From: Rhytidiadelphus loreus
Lineage: Eukaryota; Streptophyta; Bryopsida; Hypnales; Hylocomiaceae
Direction of reading: 5' to 3'
DNA: 64,000 nucleotides
NCBI GenBank assembly: GCA_947034895.1
Contig: OX344762.1
Coordinates: 85,182,981 to 85,246,980 of the forward strand
The notes below the pieces were generated by a model that had not been told where the DNA came from, did not search any database, and saw only the letters and a program-made list of their open reading frames with translations. Positions 12,784-25,029 of the stretch are shown one piece after another; the first letter of the stretch is position 1, and each line of letters begins with the position of its first letter. Made by a program: the position numbers and the translations under genes.

Positions 12784-13760
12784 TGGGGATCCAGTCTTTC
12801 ACACACCCAAAGTTCTGATTCCTAATTAGCAATGAGCAATTGGTAATGAGCAATGAGCAATGAGTCATATAATCACATTGCGGGAGGGTTTTTTTATCAC
12901 ATTGATCATCTTCACGTGAAATACTACCGTTTGTGAAGATAGAAATAGCAGCCTTGGCGTTCTTTGTGAATGTTTTTCAAGTGGGCTGTGCTAATTTAGA
13001 ACGCCCCTGTGAGAGACTAAACTTGAGGTGCTGGCTCCAATTTTTGCAATGCCGACAGTAATGAAATAGAGCTACGATACCGCCACGGGGCAAGCAGTGT
13101 CACCACTACGTAGCATCAAAATTACAAGAGACGAACCGTCTATGATCATACTCGCTAAAATGGTGAGTTTCAGGGGCACCCAACACTGTGATACTCAAGC
13201 GCACAAAGCTTCGAAAACTAGGACTGGTTTAAGCTTAAGTCGGTCCATACAGGCGTCTCCCCAAGTGCCAATTTCTGCAAAATTTAGCCGTTGGAAACGA
13301 ATTTGAAGATGAACTGGCAACGAGGCTCACCTGTGTCGTGATCCCTCAATTGGGCTGGATGGATCGAAGGTGAGTCGGTGAGGCAAATTTGGTTGCGTTT
13401 CGAAATCTCAAAACCTTCGGGGGAGTGATTTGAAAGACGAGAAACTGCACTGGGATTTGTCCTATTACGAATCCGATTGTTGATATAGACTGATTGAGCA
13501 AGCGCAGGAAAAAAGTGAGTTAGTCTGGGATCGAGGAGGATTTAAGAGAAACTTTGTGGTGGATCCGGCAGTGTGTGCAGACACACCAGACAGACACAGA
13601 CAAAACACAGACAGTAAGGCTTCGTGAGTAAGGAGAGAGGCAGGAAAGGAGACTTGGAAGCAGGGAGCAGTGATTTGGCTTTGAATGGGTCTTCCTCCGT
13701 CTCGGTTGCTGCTCCCACCTTATTTGATTTTGTGCCCCAAAGCCTTAACTTTACTTGAGC
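12784..13760. other. PLC upstream region
   Basis: Presumed 5' UTR and promoter of PLC. A short run of the heptamer CAATGAG (12831-12863) lies 50-80 bp before the start codon. No convincing TATA box is visible. No other gene is seen. Confidence 0.4.
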
Positions 13761-13762
13761 TA

Positions 13763-14172
13763 AGGTAGTATGCTCTAAAAGCAGCCATTTAAGAGCTGGT
13801 CCACGTTTTCCATAGGCTTACATGGACAGAAATATTTTTTCCATCATTTTTCAGAGAAAGAAAATGAACGTGGAACCTAACACAAGTGGTTTTGTATTTT
13901 TTCAAGAATTTTTGAATTACTTATAAATTTTCAAAGATTCAGGGCATAGGCACCTATTTGTGACCATAGGTTTCCCAAAATTCGTTTACTTGCAACTTGT
14001 AAAGAAATGTGTGGAAATCGAAGGCAATGATTGGCTCTTGCAATAGAAAATTAATTTTTCCTTGATGCATTCAATTGCTAAAGTGGTCTTTTTAAGGATC
14101 ATTCCATCTCCATTCTTCACCCAAAAATAGGGGTTGTTTGAAGAAGGTGGGTGCTTTCAGAGCATACTACCT
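13763..14172. mobile_element. TA-flanked TIR element F1
   Basis: Ends are TA/AGGTAGTATGCTCTAAAAGC on the left and its near reverse complement (GCTTTCAGAGCATACTACCT/TA) on the right. The body matches F2 (33475-33953): both carry 'TTTGAATTACTTA(T)', 'AATTTTCAAAGA' and 'TTTTCAGA(G/C)AAAGAAAA'. A TA duplication fits Tc1/mariner-type insertion. It is non-coding and therefore non-autonomous. Confidence 0.7.
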
Positions 14173-15217
14173 TAACCCTAGACCACCCAAGAGGACAAAA
14201 AGTGTCCTCACATAGTTTTAAGTTAAATTCAAAGTACTGTAACTTTTGCATCTAATGTCCAAATTCAATAAAAACTTGTTGGGAAAGTTGCGCCTTTTCT
14301 TCTAGTTTGTGTGTTAAAATTTTCAGATCAATCCAAGAGGTAATGATTTTCTAGAAGCCAATCAAAGTTCACAGGCTCAATTTGATTCACCAAAGTGCAC
14401 TTCATGGTTGCAACATCGAGGGCTTGTATCTCCTTCATCCAATGTTCAATTTCAATAAAATTTGTTGGGTTGGATTTACCTTGAATTCTAGTTATTGCGG
14501 TGAAATTTTCATGTCAATCCAAGTTGTTTTGAATGTTGGGGAGCAATTCATAATTCAAAATCCCGCCATAGTGAACTATAGCAAACTTCAGCGGCTTGTA
14601 TCTTCTTCATAAAATGTCTGTTTTCAATAAATAAAAAATTGTAAAAGTTGCGCATACTAGTCTAGTTTGTATGGCTAAATTTTCATATCAATACAAGAAT
14701 TTATGAATGACTGAGAAGCATTTTAGTAGAAGGAGGTTCAGACCTAGATGTGTTTTTTGCAACTTTTCTTGCCTATTTTTTACATTTGCAAGCCATTTTG
14801 CAAACACATTGAGTCAATTTTAATTTGTAATTGTACAAATTCAAACTAGACATGTTAGAGATCACATAGGAAAAGAAAACACAACATTATTGATATTTTT
14901 TTCCACCAATGCGTTTGTATCCTGGTTTTGAATCACTTTGTAGTTTAAAGTTTTTTCATTTGATTAGGTTTAGAAATCAAATTTGGCCTCTAAATGTGTT
15001 TTTAGGAAAATTTCAGCATTCCTTTTCAACACTAAAACATTATAATCTTGCAATCTACACGGTCAAATGACTTCAAATTTAATCCATGACATCTACAACA
15101 TGTGTACTACATGATTGTACGGTTAAGATCTTTATTACTTAGTCACATTTAGATTTATAGCACTTCAAAAGCTAGGATGTGTTTTACCCAAAACGGCCAT
15201 AGGCGGTCTAGGGTTAA
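14172..15217. mobile_element. TTAA-flanked TIR element, copy E8
   Basis: Ends are TTAACCCTAGACCACC and, on the other strand, TTAACCCTAGACCGCC. The body is a diverged homologue of E6 (21380-22358) in opposite orientation. Shared blocks include 'AATGTTCAATTTCAATAAAA', 'TGTTGGG', 'TTTTCATGTCAATCCAAG' and 'TCTAGTTTGT'. Its left TTAA is built from the last T of element F1, the TA duplication of F1 and the next A, so E8 sits exactly at the F1 junction. Confidence 0.65.
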
Positions 15218-15224
15218 GCTTAAA

Positions 15225-15460
15225 GTGGTGTACATCTCCGAAATCAATATGTACTACTTTTGCTAAAGAAATGACTTTGTAACATCTATAGTGCCTCCAA
15301 AAAAGTTGCAACTTTTGCAAACAATATTTTTTGCATTCTTTTTTGCATTGGAACCTCCTTTCATTTGCCAACAAGAAAAGATGAAATTTTGATCAATTTA
15401 ATAATAGTAACTGTGCATTGGTAAAAAAAAATAACATTTTTGGTGTCTCTATGTAATGTT
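15225..15460 (+). repeat. Dispersed repeat, copy 2 (related to 3740-3985)
   Basis: Same ordered blocks as the copy before RPS24. It ends in a 'TTTTTGGTGTCTCTAT' stretch comparable with 'TTTTGGGTGTCCCTAT' at 3955. Non-coding. Confidence 0.4.
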
Positions 15461-16135
15461 TAAACACTTAGGGCATATTGATGAGGTACACGTTGCATGT
15501 ATCTATGCATATTTGCAATGTATAGATAAAGGTACAAGATTACAAGCTTACAAGCTTTAGGGTTTGGGGATTATTTAGAATTTTAGGATTAGGGACCGGT
15601 TATGATGTTTGTCCCAACCTATCACTTCAAATTTTCATTGTTATTTGAAAAATCTAAGAGATTCTTTAAAAAAATTATTAGACTCATTCAAAATATGTGA
15701 TTTCATCTTTGAAAATTAAAACATTACATGATTTCTGAGGCCTCTGAGAGACTGGTTTGGCTTGGTTTGCCATGCATTAAACCATGGTTGGACAATTAGA
15801 TTATTTAAAAAATAAATAAATAATTTTAAAAAAAAATTAAAATTAAAATATGAAAATATGAAGTTAAAAATATTATTTAAAAATATTTAAAAAATATTAA
15901 TTAATTAATTAATATTATCCAACATGGTAGTCTCTCTACTACGTCGAACAATTGCTATAGTGACGTTCCCACAACCCAAGAACTGTTGGAAACTCACAAT
16001 CTTCCACAAGCCCCCAAAATCATGTAATGTGGAGTATATAGTATAGTAGGCAGTGACTGCCTCTTTTGGGTGCATAGTGAAAAAACTGTGTCATTGTGCA
16101 CCCAAAAAAAATTTAATTATAAAAAAATTAATTAA

Positions 16136-16898
16136 TTAACCTCTAAATTTCCTTGACTATGTTATCACCGAAAACGCTCAAAAACTGCCATTCCTAATAC
16201 AAGTACCTGCACTTCATAAGGTCACATTTGTATGAAAAAATGTCCAAAATGGTTGTGCTTCTTTGGATTCATTCTTCAAGGTAAGTTTTCTACATGCTTG
16301 AATTTTTTTAGATCATTTGGAATTGTACAACATATAGGAAAAAAATAGTAAGTAGAAAGATGTAGAAAATGATTCAAAATACTAAATTGTTAACAATTTA
16401 TTTAAAGAATTGAAAAATGCTAATCCCAATGGTTGTAATGTTGTAATAAACAACATACATGGTATGATTTTATTTTTTTTCAAAAATATTGAAAATTGAG
16501 TTAAATAAAGGTCTTCAAAGTTTATTTTAGAATAGAAAATCCATAACTACCGTCAAACTAAAACTCCTCATAAATTTTGACTCATTGATCAAAATGGAAT
16601 GATTCAAAGCTTTCTACATATATACAAATCTAGAAAACCGATTTCAAATTAAATTTTTTGAAAAAAGTGATTTTTTCAAATCTGCCCGGACTGCCCGAGT
16701 TGAGAAACAAACTACATATTAGGTCATAACTTTTGACTCATATTTCCAAATGTCCTGAAATTTAGTGCACATGAAAGATATTCCTCATCCACACCTTCTA
16801 TTAAAATTTGGGCCAAAAACGTGGAAATCTCTAGTCACACATACCTGCCCAAAATTTCTATGTTGCCAAAAAACGTAGTTTGGTTCTTTAGGGGTTAA
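16136..16898. mobile_element. TTAA-flanked TIR element, copy E7
   Basis: Left end TTAACCTCTAAATTTCCTTG; right end, reverse-complemented, TTAACCCCTAAAGAACCAAA. It shares with E2 and E3 an interior 'CTGCCCGG' motif followed after about 30 bp by '(A/G)CATAACTTTTG'. No coding capacity. Confidence 0.65.
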
Positions 16899-18950
16899 TA
16901 ATCCCCCCCTCTCCCCCCAGGTTTCAAAAATTAATTTAATTAATTAACTCCCTCCTCTCCCTCCCCTTAGCTACTTGTAATTTTCAAAAACCAAACTCAC
17001 TACAATCAATATGGGACAAACTTCCCTATATCTGTATTAGTATCCCATGTATGCGTATCCATAGTCTTTGCCATATTATATACCTGTAGACTATATCGTC
17101 TTTTGTATATGTATCCATATCCCTTGTATCCGTATTTGTATCCTGTATTGTATCCTCTATCCATATTTGAACTACCTAGATTGTATTTGATGTACATCAA
17201 CGGTTTGTGATCTTTCAAGAAATCGACGGTAGTTGGGGGGGGCATTTTTTTTTAAAAACAAATCAACAACTCTTGATTTTTTTCACATAGGAGGGTGGTT
17301 ACTAAATCACAAACCAAAAGTGACAACCTCTTTTGGGTGCATAGTAGAGCATATAATGTGAAGGGTGTTTAAATTTGGCTATATAGTCACAAACTTCATC
17401 TATATGGAGTTAAGCTAATGTACATAGAAAGAGTCAATTAAAATTTTGAGTTTTTTCTTACTCATAGATAACATAAAAAAGAATTAATCACAAAAGATAA
17501 AATTATAAATGTGCTTGGATGATTGATGAATTATTTCAATTTTTGTGAATTTTTAAAGTGAAGACTTGAAGAAACCTTAACTCAACACCATTCAAGCCAA
17601 AGGCTCTATTACTTTAGACCTTCATTGTACCAAGTTGAAGACATTCCATTAGTGTTTTTTCTACTTGCAATTTTTTTGCTAAATCTAACAAATTTAGACA
17701 AATAGAGTTACATCCTTCTAAATATTCTTCAATGCATTGAGGACAATGAAGGGATTATCTTAGTGAATAGTGTAAAAAAAATACTACATTCCATAGTGAC
17801 AATTTAACCCCATAGCAAGTGAATCCTTTTTTGAATTTTTACATACTTTTGTTTATATCTTACCTCAATTCCATCAAATTCATCATATAGAAAGTGTTTA
17901 TTTATTTATTTATTTATTTATAAAGTCAAACATTGATTGAGATGAATGAGAAATATTATATGAAAAAAACCTTGGAACTCTTTGTTTATTGTCCAAATTT
18001 TAAATGTTGGAGCAGTAAGGGGTCAAGTCATATTTGCAACACTTTGAGAGCCCCCTAGTGGCCAAATTGAGGAGTTCAAATTGGGGGGATGACCTCTTCT
18101 AAAATAAATATTGCAAATTTTGTTGGTATGTCTTTAAAACAAAATAGATAGAATAAATTTGACACGTGCTGCTCTCTGAGGGCTCTTCATTTGAGAATTG
18201 TAGTGGCTTTCTTGCAATGGATTTCCATGTATGTAAATACTATTTTTTTAAATTTAATTTTTTTTTTTGAAACTCAATACAATTATTTAGAAAGAATTCA
18301 AAGGCAAATGAGAATATTTTTGAATAATCCACTAATACCGGTACTTCACCAACAAGCAAAACTTATTTTTGGGGGTGAGCCACGGCATGAGAACTGGTCC
18401 AATATCCATTTTAACTGTAGTCTTGGGACAATGTGTGCAAGTTGGCTGTGAATACCAAGTCCATGGCTGCGTCAACTGCACTTTCCAAATTGTTATTGAA
18501 AGACTGATCCTAATTCTTATGTCAGTTAATTATCCACCTATACTAAATAACCATTTCAACGAGGGTTGCTAATACATGAGCCTAGAATCGTGAACCCATG
18601 AGCCAAAAAGACTATATACTTATGTTTTAGGTGTTTATATTATAGAAAATTTTCATTACTACGATGTAGCTATGTTATAGATACCTATATTATAGGTGTT
18701 TATGATATAAGCACATTCAATGGTTGTAAGATATCTACTCATACACATGTTTAAAGTTCACTTGCTCGCATTTTCATGCTCACATATAGCATCATTCATT
18801 GCCATTTCAGTATACCCCAAATTCTTGCTCTTAACTCTAAGGGTTTGTGAACAAAGTTATAAGAATGAATTTAACAATGTAGCACCACCATTGCACATCA
18901 CAAATGCTACAATGCCACAACTACAGTGTTGAATAGTTGATGATAAATAG
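16899..18950. other. AT-rich intergenic DNA with simple repeats
   Basis: Contains C/T-rich stretches at 16900-16975 and a (TTTA)n run at about 17898-17922. The block 'CCTCTTTTGGGTGCATAGT' occurs at 17328 and also, in the same orientation, at about 16060 before E7. This may mark the ends of another element. No gene seen. Confidence 0.4.
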
Positions 18951-19536
18951 TTTACCCCCTACAGTCCCAAGGCCATTTTTTGGTCAAAATCACTCAAAAC
19001 TATCACTTTTGCTACGTTCACCTATGAAATAAATTTCTTAAATATTTTTTAGAATCTAACCACAGGATCTTGTTCTAAACTTGTCTTAGATTACGTGATA
19101 AATTTTTTGTGATGTTTGACCGTATAGATTGGAAGATATTAGCATTCAAAGTGGAAGAAAAAAATTTATTTCAAGAAGTTGCTATGATTGCTCAGAAAAC
19201 AAGAAGTTCCATACCTTTCACATCACTAATCCAAATGGAATGAATTAAAGCTTCCCCTATAGAAAAAAATTTAATCTACAAGAAAAAAAATATTAAAAAA
19301 GTTATTTTGATTTTTTGTGGATTTTTTTTGCTGCCCGGTCTCCCCCATTTTGAGGTTATTGTGGCATAACTTTTGCTCCCAGGCACCAATTGAAATAGAA
19401 ATTATATTCCCCAAAATCTCATAAGTTTCTCTATCTTATGAGAAAGTTTTAAAAAGTTTCAATAAAAATTGAGAACATAGGAGCCTGACCGAAATCCATT
19501 TGTCCCATGTAGGGACAATGGGACTTTAGGGGTTAA
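18951..19536. mobile_element. TTAA-flanked TIR element, copy E2
   Basis: Left end TTTACCCCCTACAGTCCCAA (the TTAA is mutated to TTTA); right end, reverse-complemented, TTAACCCCTAAAGTCCCATT. Like E3, the end that starts CCCC..AGTCCCAAGGCCATTT is followed by 'AAAACTATCACTTTTGCTAC'-type sequence. It interrupts an older repeat whose uninterrupted relative is at 58079-58110. Confidence 0.7.
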
Positions 19537-19990
19537 ACTGTACTAAATAACCATTTCAGTATAATAAGGGATGGGAATGTAGATTTATAGCATTGTTTAA
19601 GGTATAATAAATTATGGCTTCAGAAGAATCTAGAGATGAGATTTTCATTTTTGAAAGGCTTTCTTTTATTTCCATTCCTACATGAACCAATTTGGAACCT
19701 TGTACAAAAATCATGCAACAATAAGCAACCATAATGGTCACATTGTTGAAGAATAAACACAAATTGTTTTCTAAACATAGTCACTTGGATTTACTTTGGT
19801 TAATTTTTGGTTACTCACGTAGATAGCTCTTGAAGACATTTATAATCCACCTAGTGGGATGCCTATTTAGACTCTTAGGAATACTTAGATGAAATTTGTT
19901 GGTTTGAACCTTGCTCCATAGTCCATACTAAGATGTTTGCACTTCGTATTAAGGGTGGTGTTGGCAAAGTGAATTCAATGTAAAATTGTA
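19537..19990. repeat. Fragment of a dispersed DNA-element family (H1)
   Basis: After E2 the sequence continues 'GTACTAAATAACCATTTCAG', comparable with 'CATACTAAATGAGCATTTCAG' at 58089. Near 19943-19985 the inverted block 'GGTGGTGTTGGCAAAGTGAA' matches 'TTCACTTTACCAACACCACC' at 58022. Non-coding. Confidence 0.45.
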
Positions 19991-20397
19991 CAAAATTCAT
20001 TCTCAAGACCCTCACTATCATCACTTTTAAGACCAAATGAGAATATTCTAGTGAAAATATGGTTCGTGCACACTAAAAAAATGACTCATAAGAAGTCTCA
20101 CATGACCAAGTAAACTAAGTGTGGATCTTTGCTTGGTCATGTCCCAGTCTATGTAAATCATATTTCCACTACTCATTGGTTTATCCTTCTAGAGAAGTGA
20201 AAAAATTAGCATCACCAAGAAAAGAAAATTAGTATCATTACAACATTTTATTTTTGTAGAAATTGGTACAATACTGTAATATTTTAACCTACACTAATTT
20301 AATTATTTTACAAATAGTCTGACTTCAATAAATTAGTGTCACACTTACTAATAGGACAAATCACTGTTAGTAGCGACTTACATTTAATAAACTTCAT

Positions 20398-20550
<153 letters not shown>

Positions 20551-20789
20551 TTTTTGTGAAATGCATACTCCTGCTCAGGGAATGAGACTGCTGATGGTGA
20601 AGTCCACTAAGAAATTTGCAAAGTGTTGAATGATGGTGATGAGCAACTGTGAAGCTCTCGAAAACAGGGATAACTGAAAATGCAACTGAACTTGGAAAAG
20701 TTAACTCAATTGTCAACTTGCACTGCACCAGAGGAAGAAAACTTCCAAACTTCCGATCGGTTGTTGACAAACAAAGTGATTTTAGAAAC

Positions 20790-21379
20790 TGTGCCAACAC
20801 CACAAAGAAGTAGAAGAAGAATTCAACTTCTTTTAAGAAGTCGGTGATGAGAAGTCGGTGATGAGAAGTCGGTGATGAGAAGTCGGTGATGAGAAGTCGG
20901 TGATGAGAAGTCGGTGTTGAGATGTCGGTGATGAGATGTCGGTGATGAGATGTCGGTGATGAGAAGTTGGTGTTAGTGAAGGAACCTGCATTTTACAGTG
21001 TCGGTCATGAGACCATAGCTGAATTATCCTCAAGAGACTCTTCTTTTGTCATGCGGCCTACAAGTGCTTCAGAATACTCTTTAAAATGTGCCAACACCAC
21101 AAGAAGTAGAAGAAGAATTCAACTTGTTTTGAGATGTCGGTGTTAGTGAAAGAACCTGCATTTTATAGTGTCGGTGATGAGATCATAGCTTGAATAGTAG
21201 AACTATCTCCAACAAACTCTTCATTCATGTCGGCCATATGACTAGCTAGTTATTCTTCCTTTGTATGAGGCCTCAAAGTGCTTAAAAATACTCTTTAAAT
21301 TGTGACAACACCACAAGAAGTAGAAGAATTTAACTTCTTTTGAGAAGTTGGTGTGAAAGAACTTGCATGAGATCGTGGT
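20790..21379 (+). repeat. Long tandem repeat (three units, the third interrupted)
   Basis: Units begin with 'TGTG(C/A)CAACACCACAA' near 20790, 21078 and 21299. They run through 'AAGTAGAAGAAGAATTCAAC', 'GTGAA(G)GAACCTGCATTTTA' and 'AAGTGCTT..AATACTCTTTAAA'. The third unit is cut by element E6 and resumes at 22359 with 'ATAGTAGAACTATCTCCAAC'. Unit 1 is longer because it carries an expanded 14-bp minisatellite. Confidence 0.75.
20838..20977 (+). repeat. 14-bp minisatellite, about 10 units
   Basis: Unit GAAGTCGGTGATGA, the first units perfect and later ones varying at one or two positions (GATGTCGGTGATGA and others). It lies inside unit 1 of the larger tandem repeat. Unit 2 has only one or two copies at the same place, so this is a local expansion. 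Confidence 0.93.
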
Positions 21380-22358
21380 TTAACCCCAAAGTGACATTTA
21401 ATTTCTGGGGTTCAAAAATATCATTGCTTTTGAAGCTTTATGGATCTAAATGTCTTCAAGTTATACAAATCTCAACCGTACAATCTTGTAGTGTACATGT
21501 TGTAGAGGACATGTAGAAAATTTGAAGTCATTTGGCCACATAGATTGCAAGATCATAATGTTTTAGTGTTGAAAACGGATGCTGAAATTTTCCCAAAAAC
21601 ACATTTGGAGGTGAAATTTGATTTCTAAACCTACTCAAATGTAAAAATTTTACACTACAAAATGATTTAAAACTAGTATACAAACACATTGGTGGAAAAA
21701 AAAATTCATTCAATTGACTCATTGTGTCTACAAAACGGCTTTGAAATGTCAAAAATCAACAAGAAAAATTGCAAAAACCACATCTAAAGGTGAACTTCCT
21801 TCTACTAGAATGCTTCTCAGTCACTCATTAATTCTTGGATTAACATGAAATTTTAGCCACACAAACTAGACTAGTATACGCAACCTTTCAAAAAAGAATT
21901 ATTGAAAATAAACTTTGTATGAAGAAGAAACAAGCCGCCAAAGTTCACTATACTCCAAAAATGGCAGGATTTTGAACTTTGAATTGGTCCAAAACATTCA
22001 AAACAACTTGGATTGACATGAAAACTTTACCACGATAACTATACTTCAAGGGGAACAAAACTCAACAGATTTTATTGAAAATGAGCAGTGGATGAAGGAG
22101 ATACAAGGCCCCAAAGTTGCAGCCCTAAAATGCAGTTTGGTGAACTCAAATTGAAGTTGTAAACTTCGATTGGCATCCAAAAAATCAATAAATTTTGGAT
22201 TGATTTGAAAATTTTACCATAAAAACTAGAGGGGAGAATGCAACATTTCCAACAAGTTTTATTGAATTTGGACCTTGGATGCAAAAATTATAGCACTTTG
22301 AACTGGATCTTAAATTGTGTAAGGACACTTTCTGTCCTCTTTGTCACTGTGGGGTTAA
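21380..22358. mobile_element. TTAA-flanked TIR element, copy E6, inserted in a tandem repeat
   Basis: Ends are TTAACCCCAAAGTGACATTT and, reverse-complemented, TTAACCCCACAGTGACAAAG. It splits unit 3 of the flanking tandem repeat; unit 2 supplies the uninterrupted order of flanks. The body is homologous to E8. Non-coding. Confidence 0.75.
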
Positions 22359-22741
22359 ATAGTAGAACTATCTCCAACCGACTCTTCATTCATGTTGATC
22401 ATATGACTAGCTAATTACTCTTCTTTTATCATGAAGCCTAAAAGTGCTCCATAATACTTTTAAAAAAATGAGTTTTTAAATTGTTATTTACTTAGTTCTT
22501 TGAATGAATCCAATTACTGAATTTTTTTTGTTAACTTGGTTGAGAATATCCCAAATTTTACAGTCAAGATCCTCACTAATGGTATGTCAAGATCCTCACA
22601 CCTGGAGTTCAGTAACATGAATTACTAAAAGATAATACCTCTGAACAAAGATGAGAAGGCCTGTTTTTTTCTACTAAAAACGCATTTATTACGTTGGTTT
22701 GATAAAAATTGAGTCCTCATAGGTTATCCAATGTTCAGATA

Positions 22742-23078
22742 AGGTGGAAGCACCCAATACCGCACCTGTACCTAATCTTTGTTCCTAGATGGACAATAAA
22801 CCGTCCCTAGATTTTTATTGAATGGTCTTTGACATGTGTCATAAAGTTTTCTCCTCTCTTCATTGTGATTGGGTAAGTGCTGAATTTGTCAGAATTCAGA
22901 TTTGGGTCCACCTACAAGACGGTTCCAGTGGTCTAGGGGACTACAACTTTGGAAATTCATAGAAAATACACACCAAGTCCAAAAAATCTTTTATATTTTT
23001 GAAAATTCATGATTTCTTGAAATGGTGCCTCTAAGTATGCTGAATTCCTTAAACTAACGGTTTTGGGTGCTTCCACCT
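22742..23078. mobile_element. TA-flanked TIR element G1
   Basis: Left TA/AGGTGGAAGCACCCAATACC; right end, reverse-complemented, AGGTGGAAGCACCCAAAACC/TA. The interior is non-coding and shares '(C)AGTGGTCTAGGG' with G2 on the opposite strand. Confidence 0.75.
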
Positions 23079-23460
23079 TATATGTGAAACAACGTACTCA
23101 TTGTGCAAATTGCCCAGACTTGGAAGCACTATGCCATGACCTAAATTAAAAAATTAATGTCACCAATTCCTCGCCAATGTGCATTGTGAGAGAAAATGCA
23201 AGCTTATGTGGGACCCATGGGTATTTTGAATGTTGTCATGAAATAAGGTGGAAGCACCCAAAACCGTCAATATAAGCAATCGAGCATAGTTGGAGAAAAC
23301 TTTTAAAAAATCTAATTTTTTCTAAAATTGATATTTTTCTAGTAATAGCAAGTAAAAATCATGAATATTCCAAAAAAATTAGATTTTTTGGATGTGGTAT
23401 GTAATTTCTATGATTTTTCGAAGAGTCAGCTCCCTAGACCACTGAAATTGTCATATCAAG

Positions 23461-23610
23461 TAAACTACCCCATCATGGAATAAATGAGAGCAAGCCCATT
23501 GTGGGCAAAATTCTAATGGTGGTGTACATTTAAGTTTTGAAATGTACACCACCATTAAAACTTTGCCCACAATGGACTTGCTTCCATTTATTCTATAATG
23601 GGATAGTTTA
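23461..23610. repeat. Foldback: two 71-bp inverted arms, 8-nt loop
   Basis: Left arm 23461-23531 and right arm 23540-23610 pair along their full length with scattered mismatches. The best-paired part is around 'CCATTGTGGGCAAA' and 'AATGGTGGTGTACATTT'. It lies within G2. It could be a remnant small foldback element or a source of hairpin RNA. Confidence 0.8.
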
Positions 23611-23746
23611 CCTTAGGTGGACCCTAAACTGAAATCTGCAAAAATTAGTTGTTAGCAAATCACTGTTAAGTATGTGTCGTTCAAATGCGTCAGCGAATTA
23701 GAGGTAAGCATTTGAAGGACACATTAACTAAAGTTTAGGGACACAT

Positions 23747-23934
23747 CACTACAAGAGAAAGGGGTATTAAGTATAGTCCTAACAGTAATGACCTTTATAA
23801 GAAATTTTCAGTAAATTTTTATTGAAAACACATGTATTTCTAGTAAAATTTTACTAAAAAGCTCCTAAAAAACTCATTACTATTAGGACTATACTCCTAG
23901 GACTATACTTAAAACACACCTTTCTCTTGTAGTG
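23747..23934. mobile_element. CACTA-type MITE (188 bp) with CAT target duplication
   Basis: Begins CACTACAAGAGAAAGGGG and ends in the near reverse complement CACCTTTCTCTTGTAGTG. It is flanked on both sides by CAT (23744-23746 and 23935-23937), the 3-bp duplication typical of CACTA/EnSpm elements. CACTACAAGAAA-type termini are known in plant CACTA transposons. An internal inverted repeat around 'AAGTATAGTCCTAA' makes it a foldback. Non-autonomous. Confidence 0.88.
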
Positions 23935-24296
23935 CATTGAGAGGCAGTCTAAGGTATATAAATAGGTACACAGACCCCTTTGGGTGCCTTCACCTTACTC
24001 GAGGGAGTACATCAAAGCAAAACCAAACCCTAACTTCCATCAAGTCCAAAATTTGCATTGCTATTTGGAATTCTTCAATATTTTTGCAATTTTTCACGTT
24101 TCTTAAGCAACTCTCTAATTTCTTGTTAGGTCACTGTTGGTCCTTACCAGTAAAGCTTCAAAATTACAATTTTTGTAGCGCATTCTTTTGTCATTTTTTC
24201 ATTCACAAGTAGTCAAAGTGTTCTAAATACCACGGGGATGAAGTTACATGCATGATTGGGGATTTGAAAATCCCCCTAGTGTAGTTGAAGGAAATT

Positions 24297-24945
24297 TATA
24301 TCCCCTTAGTATCACCCTCTTGGTCTCCCTCAAGTCTGTGTCTAGACAAACTACCATTTGTTTAAATCTATACCCAGACCGAGAGCCAGACAACTACCAC
24401 TTGTCTACATATGCACCTAGAGAAATCACAATGCCACATATCTACATCCACATTTAGACAATCTATGTTGTCATCCATCTCCGTCTGTGTCCAAACAAAC
24501 TATGTTGTCACTAGTCTATGTTAGTACCCATACAATCTATGCTGCCACATATCTACCTCCACACCCAAACAAACCACATTGTTACTGGTATCCATACATC
24601 CATGCCTAGACAAACTACGTTGCCATCCGTCAATGTCCACACCAAGACAACCTAAGTTGTCACATGTCTGTGTTTGCACCTAGATAATCTATGTTGTTGC
24701 CCATGTACATCTAAACAATCTACGTTGTTGCATGTCTACATTCGCCCTTACACAAACTATCTTGTTGCTCATCTATGTTGTTGCTTGTCTATGTTTGTAC
24801 CTAGACAACCTATATTGCCGTAGACAACTTATTTTCCCAGTGTATGTCAACACAAAGTACGTTGCCGCTTATCTACGTATGTGCCCACACAATCAATGTT
24901 GTCGCTCATCTACATCCTCACCCAAATAAACTACATTATTGCTTG
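24297..24945 (+). repeat. Degenerate minisatellite, about 44-bp unit
   Basis: Roughly fifteen diverged units with the pattern 'TGTCTACATTTGCACC(T)', 'AGACAA(A)CTATGTTGTTGC'. Open frames in it simply follow the repeat. Confidence 0.75.
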
Positions 24946-25029
24946 CACCTATATGGATGAAGTTTGGTTCTAAAAAACTTCATCCATTGATTTCATACAT
25001 GTGTGTCTTTTAAGGGAATCTAAAGTGTC

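Larger units (their letters stand above)
23246..23995. mobile_element. TA-flanked TIR element G2, carrying a foldback and a nested CACTA MITE
   Basis: Left TA/AGGTGGAAGCACCCAAAACC; right end, reverse-complemented, AGGTGAAGGCACCCAAAGGG/TA. Inside it are a 150-bp foldback (23461-23610) and a complete CACTA-type MITE (23747-23934). A further diverged relative of the same family lies around 38340-38630, where only the 'GGGTGTTTTCACCT/TA' end is clear. Confidence 0.7.

Noticed and set aside
12239..12829. 196-codon plus-strand frame
   Set aside because: It is the antisense shadow of PLC exon 1 and shows no domain of its own.
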